Source: Legionellales bacterium UBA5158
Lineage (GTDB): Bacteria; Pseudomonadota; Gammaproteobacteria; DSM-16500
DNA: 5,322 bases
NCBI GenBank assembly: GCA_002413665.1
Contig: DHXK01000040.1
Coordinates: forward strand, 1,415-6,736
Direction of reading: 5' to 3'
Shown here piece by piece: positions 1-4,120 of the stretch; position 1 is the stretch's first letter, and every line of letters starts with the position of its first letter. The notes beneath the pieces are model-generated. The model saw only the letters and a program-made list of their open reading frames with translations, had not been told where the DNA came from and searched no databases. Position numbers and translations under genes: made by a program.

Positions 1-61
1 AGCCGCGACCGTGAGGGAGTGATAACAGCATATGCAGTGACGCTTCCTCACGGTCGCGGCT
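1..61. repeat. GC-rich palindromic intergenic repeat (long hairpin)
   Basis: Positions 1-21 and 41-61 form an inverted repeat. Nineteen of 21 positions are Watson-Crick complementary and the other two become G-U/U-G wobbles in RNA, so an uninterrupted 21-bp RNA stem is possible around a 19-nt loop. The loop (22-40) contains a perfect palindrome GCATATGC at 28-35. The arms begin AGCCGCGACC and are far richer in GC than the surroundings. From memory, similar AGCCGCGACCGTGAGGGAG-type sequences recur between genes in several gammaproteobacteria; this was not verified. It lies 55 nt past the stop of the minus-strand gene at 117-296 and could also act as a transcript end. No T-run is visible because the window ends here, and the element may extend beyond position 1. 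Confidence 0.8.
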
Positions 62-116
62 CGGACGTGGGCTTTCAACATGGACTGTTATTATACACAA
101 ATAAGGATCTTGTAGG

Positions 117-296
117 TTATTTTAGTTTTTTTACTTTATCAGCAATTTCAACATAAGTCTCAATACGTATGAGCCTTTTGTCTAAATCTCGCACTTCTTT
201 GGACAATTCTTTAATTTGATCTGAGATGGTCGTTACTTTTCCTTCTATTTTTATACTGTCACTAATCAATTTCATGATCTTATCAAAACCACCCAT
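117..296 (-). CDS. Small coiled-coil protein of unknown function, 59 aa
   Basis: I do not recognise a named family. The product is 59 aa, starts MGGFDKIMKLISDS and ends KVKKLK. There is no signal peptide or membrane segment. Residues about 15-55 follow a heptad-like pattern of I/V/L with charged residues between them (I-K-E-L-S-K-E-V-R-D-L-D-K-R-L-I-R-I-E), which suggests one long amphipathic helix and a dimeric or heteromeric coiled coil. The ATG overlaps the stop of the upstream ribbon-helix-helix gene by one base (TAATG), and AAGGAA lies about 6 nt upstream of the ATG, so translational coupling is likely. From memory, small proteins with an R-D-x-D-x-R-L-x-R-x-E-T core occur as unnamed proteins in other proteobacteria, often near mobile DNA; this was not checked. 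A role as partner or effector of the RHH protein is inference. Confidence 0.75.
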   Translation of the reverse strand: MGGFDKIMKLISDSIKIEGKVTTISDQIKELSKEVRDLDKRLIRIETYVEIADKVKKLK

Positions 297-556
297 TAGG
301 ATTTCCTTTTCCTTAAATGTTTCAATGTCTTAGACAATTCTGCCTCAGCTTCAGCGAGGGCTTTTTCAGCACGTTTATTGGAGTCGCCTAAGCAATCTGC
401 CATGACATCTAAGGCTTTTAGTTGCTCACTGGAAAAGTCAAAATATTGATCGATAGCACGACGGTTAATTTCTGCCACAGAAACATGTTCACGTTTCGCT
501 ATGTCATTTAATTTGCGACGTTGCTGTTCAGTTATCATCATTACGGCTCTTTGCAT
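296..556 (-). CDS. Ribbon-helix-helix (CopG/Arc-type) DNA-binding protein, 86 aa
   Basis: Residues 1-35 match a ribbon-helix-helix fold. A short strand (RAVMMI) is followed by helix 1 (TEQQRRKLNDIAKREH), the turn VSVAEI and helix 2 (NRRAIDQYF). This is the usual layout of CopG-like repressors and many antitoxins, which dimerise and insert the paired strand into the DNA major groove. Residues 40-86 form a charged helix rich in A, E, K and L, ending HLRKRKS, probably a coiled coil. The start at 556 is chosen because AGGAG (565-569) sits 8 nt upstream. An in-frame GTG at 589 would lengthen the protein to 97 aa but has no ribosome site and sits beside the -10 box. It is co-transcribed and overlaps by one base with the coiled-coil gene. 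Autorepression of its promoter is inferred from repeats there. A toxin-antitoxin pairing is possible, but no known toxin is visible. Confidence 0.85.
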   Translation of the reverse strand: MQRAVMMITEQQRRKLNDIAKREHVSVAEINRRAIDQYFDFSSEQLKALDVMADCLGDSNKRAEKALAEAEAELSKTLKHLRKRKS

Positions 557-579
557 GAGATTTTCTCCTAATTTACCAA

Positions 580-607
580 ATTGTAGCACATGACTGGCAC
601 ATGTGCA
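580..607 (-). promoter_or_regulatory. Extended -10 promoter of the RHH/coiled-coil unit
   Basis: Read on the minus strand, TACAAT (580-585; 5 of 6 to the -10 consensus) is preceded by TG and one base, making an extended -10. TGCACA (602-607) lies 16 bp upstream and matches TTGACA at 4 of 6. Transcription would begin near 573, leaving a leader of about 17 nt that contains AGGAG at 565-569. This supports the ATG at 556 as the true start. Confidence 0.55.
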
Positions 608-611
608 TGTG
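586..611. promoter_or_regulatory. Candidate operator: GCACATG repeats over the promoter spacer
   Basis: GCACATG occurs at 586-592 and again at 597-603, exactly 11 bp apart, about one helical turn. The related inverted element GCATGTG follows at 605-611. GCACATGTGC at 597-606 is a perfect 10-bp palindrome. The cluster fills the -35/-10 spacer of the promoter for the RHH gene. RHH repressors commonly bind tandem short half-sites spaced about one turn apart in their own promoter. The repeats are seen directly; binding by the RHH protein is inference. Confidence 0.5.
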
Positions 612-625
612 TTGCACCACTTATT

Positions 626-637
626 TGGCCTAGGCCA
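626..637. other. Perfect 12-bp palindrome TGGCCTAGGCCA
   Basis: TGGCCTAGGCCA is a perfect palindrome without a loop. It lies between the stop of the transporter gene (652) and the RHH promoter. With no central loop and no T-run it is a poor terminator. It could be a protein-binding dyad upstream of the RHH promoter, or chance. Its function is unknown. Confidence 0.4.
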
Positions 638-651
638 GAAAGCCTTTGGTT

Positions 652-1914
652 TTAAGCTGAAGCTGTCGCTAAACTAAAGCTAGCTTGTTTTTTCTCAACT
701 AAATGTAATGATAAATAAGTGCCGAAACTGATGCTAATTAACCATAAAGCGATGGAGCTGAAATGACCCGTGAGATGATACAGATAACTTTCCACTAAAG
801 GTGTTAATCCTGCAAATAAAGAAACACCAAGACAAAAGCCTAAAGAACTTCCACGATATCGATATTGCATGGGAAATAAATTTTTAAAATAAGCATTGCT
901 TGGACTTAGGAAAATTTCATTTAAAATAACAAGTGAAATTAATGCGGGAATGATAAGAAATAAATTGCCATAGTCTATCGCAAGCAAGATCGGATAGGCA
1001 GTCATCATGACTAACCAGCAACCAAATTTCATGACTTTGTTAGGTGTGAGTTTATCGGCACAAGATCCAACGACAAAAAGTGTAGCAATACCAAATGTAA
1101 TTAATACAGTTTGCAATAACATAAGATAGTGACTGCTAAAATAACCTTTGGTCATTAATACGGGGTCAATAAAAGTTAATACAGTTGTGATAGGTGCGGA
1201 GGCTGAGCCACCAATAAATATTCCCACTAAAATTTCTTTGGGAAATTTTTTTATTAAATTAAGAAAGCTATGTTCTTTGGTGTTGGCAGGTTTGAAGTTA
1301 GGTAGGTCTATCATATTTTTACGATAAAAAATGCCTAAAAATCCCATCACTCCTCCTATCATAAAAGCAATGCGCCAGCTCCAATCAGGCATTCCTGGTA
1401 ATGTGAGTAAGACTCCGATGACAGAAGCCACTAAGGATCCAAATAATGTCATTGCAGATAACATACTGCCCGCAAATGCTTCTCGTTTGTTTTGCGCATG
1501 TTCTACTACGTATATTCCAGCGCCACTGTATTCTCCACCAAAACAAAAAAGCTGAATGGATTTTGCTAGTGTGATAATTATTGTCGCCCAAATACCTAAA
1601 CTAAAAGTGGAGGGTGTAATGCCAATAATAATTGTTGCAAAGGCTATTCCGTACATAGAGGCTAATAATGCTTTACGTCTGCTGAACATATCACCTATGT
1701 AGCCAAAAAATATTCCACCTAGTGGTCTAGCGATCATTGCAATTGATAGAACAATGTACCCTTTGACAAGTGATTGATAGGCAGTGTTACCAGGGAAAAA
1801 TAAACTAGAAAGCATGGGTAGAAAAATAATAAATAAAGCGTAATCGTAGTATTCCACCATGGTGCCTAATGAGGCGCCAAAAAATGATTTTTTAGACATT
1901 TGAATATCAAACAT
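652..1914 (-). CDS. MFS transporter, metabolite:H+ symporter (MHS, ProP/KgtP-like) family
   Basis: The 420-aa inner-membrane protein has about 12 hydrophobic segments and no cleavable signal. Family marks appear in the right order: G-x-x-x-E-Y-Y-D-Y at 17-25 in helix 1 (usually E-W-Y-D-F), ARPLGG at 62-67, the loop 2-3 signature GYIGDMFSRRKALL at 71-84, GGEYSGAGIYVVEHA around 126-140, WRIAF at 180-184, and FPMQYRYRGSSLGF at 347-360. MHS members (ProP, KgtP, ShiA and others) import proline/betaine, dicarboxylates or shikimate with protons; the substrate here cannot be told. The length is slightly below the usual 430-500 aa, and the C-terminus lacks the long coiled-coil tail of osmosensing ProP. 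The start is uncertain: neither Met1 nor Met6 has a good ribosome site, and the frame stays open for 31 codons upstream without ATG, GTG or TTG. It is transcribed divergently from the Hsp70-like gene. Confidence 0.93.
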   Translation of the reverse strand: MFDIQMSKKSFFGASLGTMVEYYDYALFIIFLPMLSSLFFPGNTAYQSLVKGYIVLSIAMIARPLGGIFFGYIGDMFSRRKALLASMYGIAFATIIIGITPSTFSLGIWATIIITLAKSIQLFCFGGEYSGAGIYVVEHAQNKREAFAGSMLSAMTLFGSLVASVIGVLLTLPGMPDWSWRIAFMIGGVMGFLGIFYRKNMIDLPNFKPANTKEHSFLNLIKKFPKEILVGIFIGGSASAPITTVLTFIDPVLMTKGYFSSHYLMLLQTVLITFGIATLFVVGSCADKLTPNKVMKFGCWLVMMTAYPILLAIDYGNLFLIIPALISLVILNEIFLSPSNAYFKNLFPMQYRYRGSSLGFCLGVSLFAGLTPLVESYLYHLTGHFSSIALWLISISFGTYLSLHLVEKKQASFSLATASA

Positions 1915-2068
1915 AGGGATTTTATCTTTAATTTGAGCTAAATAGACTAGAATGTGGGCATTGTAGGCATTGAGTTCTTGTAATGCACTTGTTTCTTTTG
2001 CTTCACTCTATTTGTCTGTTTTTTTTTGCCTCTCCTTTGTGGAATTTCATGCTTTTTTCTTTGAAAAC

Positions 2069-2116
2069 CCTACCCCTCATCTGCCCTACGGGCACCTTCT
2101 CCCACAAGGGGAGAAG
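2069..2116. repeat. Double-hairpin intergenic repeat (CCCTCATCTGCCC... type)
   Basis: The element starts ACCCCTCATCTGCCC and holds two hairpins. TGCCC-TAC-GGGCA lies at 2082-2094, and an 8-bp stem CTTCTCCC (2096-2103) pairs with GGGAGAAG (2109-2116) around ACAAG. From memory this matches a very common proteobacterial intergenic palindromic repeat of the kind called RIME or Bru-RS in Rhizobiales, also seen in gammaproteobacteria. It explains the apparent peptide PTPHLPYGHLLPQGEK in one plus-strand frame, which is not a gene. It sits in the gap between the divergent transporter and Hsp70 genes. Confidence 0.75.
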
Positions 2117-2121
2117 AGAAA

Positions 2122-2152
2122 TGGTCATGGCTTTATAGGCTGGTTTTATAAT
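2122..2152 (+). promoter_or_regulatory. Possible sigma70-type promoter for the Hsp70-like gene
   Basis: TATAAT at 2147-2152 is a perfect -10 consensus. The best -35 candidate, TGGTCA at 2122-2127, matches 4 of 6 but the spacer is long (19 bp). Transcription would start near 2159, giving a leader of about 65 nt. A second candidate, TAAAAT at 2178-2183, has no good -35 box. No sigma32-type heat-shock promoter was recognised. Confidence 0.3.
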
Positions 2153-2223
2153 TAAGGCTTTTTACACTTAAACTAGGTAAAATCGCCGATTATCTTACAG
2201 CACCTATATTTGTAGAGAGCAAA

Positions 2224-3483
2224 ATGCATAAATACTGTGGATTCGATTTTGGTACCAGCAATTCTACGATAGGCGTGAGTGTAAACAATCAATGCCAGCT
2301 CGTACCCTTACAAAATAACAAACCCATTATTCGCTCAGCTATCTTTTGTGATAACGAGCTCCAGCAATGGATCTTCGGTCAAGAAGGGATTAATAGCTAT
2401 TTGGAAGGCATTCCCGGTCGCCTAATGATGTCTATTAAATCCATTTTAGGCTCCTCGTTGATGGAAGAAGAAACCGTTATCTTTAATGAGATGGTGTCCT
2501 ATACCAAGATATTAAGTTATTTTTTACGCCATATTAAAACCATTGCTGAGAACACGACTCAAAACGAATTATCGCAGGTTGTACTAGGCCGTCCGGTGCG
2601 CTTTCATGATAATGACCCTCAAATGGATCTTCAGGCACAAAATACCTTAGAACAAATTGCACGTGAAGTAGGTTTTAATGAAGTGACATTTCAATACGAA
2701 CCTATTGCTGCAGCCTTAGCGTATGAGATGTCGATAACGAGTGAGCAATTAGCTTTAATTATTGATATGGGCGGTGGTACGTCAGACTTCACCGTTATTC
2801 GACTACGGCCTGGTCTCAATAAAGCGGATCGAGCAGAAGATGTATTAGCAAATTGCGGTATTCATATTGCTGGGACAGATTTTGATCAACGTTTAAGCTT
2901 GAAAACAGTCATGCCCATGTTAGGGATGGGTAGTCTCATAAAAGGCTCTAGCAGTGATATAGAAATGCCATCGATGTATTACCATGATTTAACAACATGG
3001 CATACACTCAATAGTTTGTACAAATCAACAACTCTCTCTCACCTACGATCTCTTCAGCTTGTTGCTTATGAAAAAGAGTTAATAGCGCGTTTAGTGAATG
3101 TTTTAAAAACCAAAGCAGGGCATCATATATTAGATGCCATAGAAACCAGCAAGCAAAAATTAAGTGATAAACCTACCGTTATTACAGATTTGTCTTTTAT
3201 CGAGGACGCATTAAATATTTTAATAACGCGTTCTACTCTGAATGAAGTCATAGATGATCAGTTAGAACAGTTAGTGAATACAGTCAAGCAAACTATTAAA
3301 ATAGCAGGTGTCACTGGTAATGATATTAGCGCAGTTTTTTATACGGGTGGTTCAACTAAAATTCCCATCATTAGAGAAAAAATTAATTTGTTATTTCCTA
3401 ACGCTGAAATTATTTTAGGAGATGCATTTGGTAGCGTCGGCTTAGGATTGACTATCGATGCGCAACGAAAATATGGCTCATAG
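2224..3483 (+). CDS. yegD: Hsp70-family protein, YegD type (nucleotide-binding domain only)
   Basis: The 419-aa cytoplasmic protein is a single actin/Hsp70 ATPase domain. The phosphate-1 loop DFGTSNST is at 8-15 and SIKSILGS at 70-77, with Lys72 aligning to the catalytic lysine of DnaK. GRPVRF is at 122-127, the connecting motif QYEPIAAALAYE at 157-168, phosphate-2 DMGGGTSDFTV at 181-191, and the adenosine motif FYTGGSTKIPIIREKI at 372-387. It ends DAFGSVGLGL plus a short tail, with no substrate-binding or lid domain. E. coli YegD (about 450 aa) shares this layout, including QYEP, the PxLGMG segment (231-236 here) and a terminal FGSV. The biochemical role of YegD is not established; ATP binding is expected. 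No DnaJ or GrpE gene is nearby, so it appears as an orphan. The start fits because the phosphate-1 loop is at residue 8, as in the family; the ribosome site (AGAGAG) is weak. Confidence 0.92.
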   Translation: MHKYCGFDFGTSNSTIGVSVNNQCQLVPLQNNKPIIRSAIFCDNELQQWIFGQEGINSYLEGIPGRLMMSIKSILGSSLMEEETVIFNEMVSYTKILSYFLRHIKTIAENTTQNELSQVVLGRPVRFHDNDPQMDLQAQNTLEQIAREVGFNEVTFQYEPIAAALAYEMSITSEQLALIIDMGGGTSDFTVIRLRPGLNKADRAEDVLANCGIHIAGTDFDQRLSLKTVMPMLGMGSLIKGSSSDIEMPSMYYHDLTTWHTLNSLYKSTTLSHLRSLQLVAYEKELIARLVNVLKTKAGHHILDAIETSKQKLSDKPTVITDLSFIEDALNILITRSTLNEVIDDQLEQLVNTVKQTIKIAGVTGNDISAVFYTGGSTKIPIIREKINLLFPNAEIILGDAFGSVGLGLTIDAQRKYGS

Positions 3484-3598
3484 AAGAAAGCTGTATTTAT
3501 GGTGAATGCTAAATTATTAAAAGCTTCATACATCGATGCTAGTGTTAGTGCAATTTCTCATTGGTTTAGGTCATACGCGCACTAATTTAGTTTATAGC
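3484..3598. other. Spacer after the Hsp70-like gene, no supported gene
   Basis: No clear terminator hairpin with a T-run follows the Hsp70 stop. Two overlapping short plus-strand frames exist. One begins ATG at 3499 with an AGAAGAAAG purine run upstream and gives 28 residues ending HWFRSYAH. The other begins ATG at 3536 and gives 37 hydrophobic residues ending CNYFFIC. Neither resembles a family I recognise. They may be debris left by the same rearrangement that truncated the adjacent pseudogene. Confidence 0.35.
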
Positions 3599-3952
3599 TT
3601 ATTTTGGGTGCCATTTAATGTTTTTTGCAATTACTTTTTTATATGTTGAGTTAGCTTTTTTTCTAACAGTCAAGCTGTCAGGCTCATTAGATCTAGAAGG
3701 CGTTCCTGGGTTTAATCTAATGGCGACTTCGTCTAAAATTAAATGCGTGTCTTCCGTGAAGCAACCATCCGGAAAAGATTTTTGCGCATCACATATCATG
3801 GGTAATAAGCCTAATTATTTAAGGGTATCCGCGTAGAGTATGTGTTGCTCTCGTGCTTTTTTGAAATCTGGTTTTTCATCGGAAGAGTGCTGCGAAATTG
3901 CGTTAACAATTTCTTCGCCTGATTTTCTTAAAACAGCTCGATTGAATGACAT
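3599..3952 (-). pseudogene. Remnant of a dimethylarginine dimethylaminohydrolase (DDAH)-like gene
   Basis: Two blocks lie in one reading frame, separated only by a TAA at 3815-3817. The first runs from ATG 3952 (AAAAGG 9 nt upstream) through FNRAVLRKSGEEI and KPDFKKAREQH to ADTLK. The second continues LGLLPMICDA, FPDGCFTEDTHLIL and RLNPGTPSR. This matches the N-terminal part of DDAH/amidinotransferase-fold hydrolases, which split methylated arginine into citrulline and methylamine. Asp62, Glu67 and Asp68 align with the substrate-binding residues Asp60, Glu65 and Asp66 of the Pseudomonas enzyme. After about residue 93 the similarity stops and an unrelated Lys-rich tail ends at codon 118. The domain with the catalytic His and Cys (family length about 250-280 aa) is missing. 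The gene is therefore inactive through both a nonsense codon and a 3' truncation. The in-frame stop probably replaced a Lys, Glu or Gln codon, since the family often reads LK-K/E-LGL here. A start at 3961 or at TTG 4012 is also possible but less family-like. Confidence 0.8.
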
Positions 3953-4041
3953 GTATTGCATCCTTTTGCTTAATGATTTAGGAATCTTACCTTTAGAAAA
4001 GTAGGTTGGCAATCCAGAGTGATTAAAATAGCATTTAAAAA

Positions 4042-4120
4042 ATGTCTAACTTTTTAGATATAAAAAGAATATTATAGATCAATCATGAATTTTTTAGAGA
4101 TTGCAAAGGACGCATTATGA
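4042..4120 (+). other. Two similar 11-residue mini-ORFs in the thiolase leader
   Basis: ATG at 4042 opens MSNFLDIKRIL (stop TAG 4075-4077), and ATG at 4085 opens MNFLEIAKDAL (stop TGA 4118-4120). Both have 11 residues and share the pattern NFL-(D/E)-I. The underlying DNA is a direct repeat, 12 of 14 bases identical (4048-4061 and 4088-4101, offset 40 bp). The stop of the second overlaps the thiolase ATG as ATGA. Neither has a clear ribosome site, so expression is doubtful. The same leader holds a weak -10-like TATTAT at 4070-4075 without a convincing -35. Confidence 0.25.

Noticed and set aside
557..589. GTG start at 589 giving an 11-residue longer RHH protein
   Set aside because: No ribosome site precedes it, it lies next to the -10 box, and the ATG at 556 has AGGAG at ideal spacing.
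1331..1591. Open frames on both strands inside the transporter gene
   Set aside because: They are shadows of the well-supported MFS reading frame and have no family features of their own.
1970..2155. Plus-strand frame of 61 residues from a TTG start
   Set aside because: It has no ribosome site or family resemblance, and its latter half is simply a translation of the intergenic double-hairpin repeat.
3663..3681. Hairpin CTAACAG-TCAAG-CTGTCAG beside a T-run, as a terminator
   Set aside because: The T-run precedes the stem on the plus strand, and A's follow it on the minus strand, so neither direction has the stem-then-U-run order.
3618..3836. Plus-strand frame of 72 residues
   Set aside because: It is antisense to the DDAH-like remnant, whose minus-strand frame has clear family motifs.
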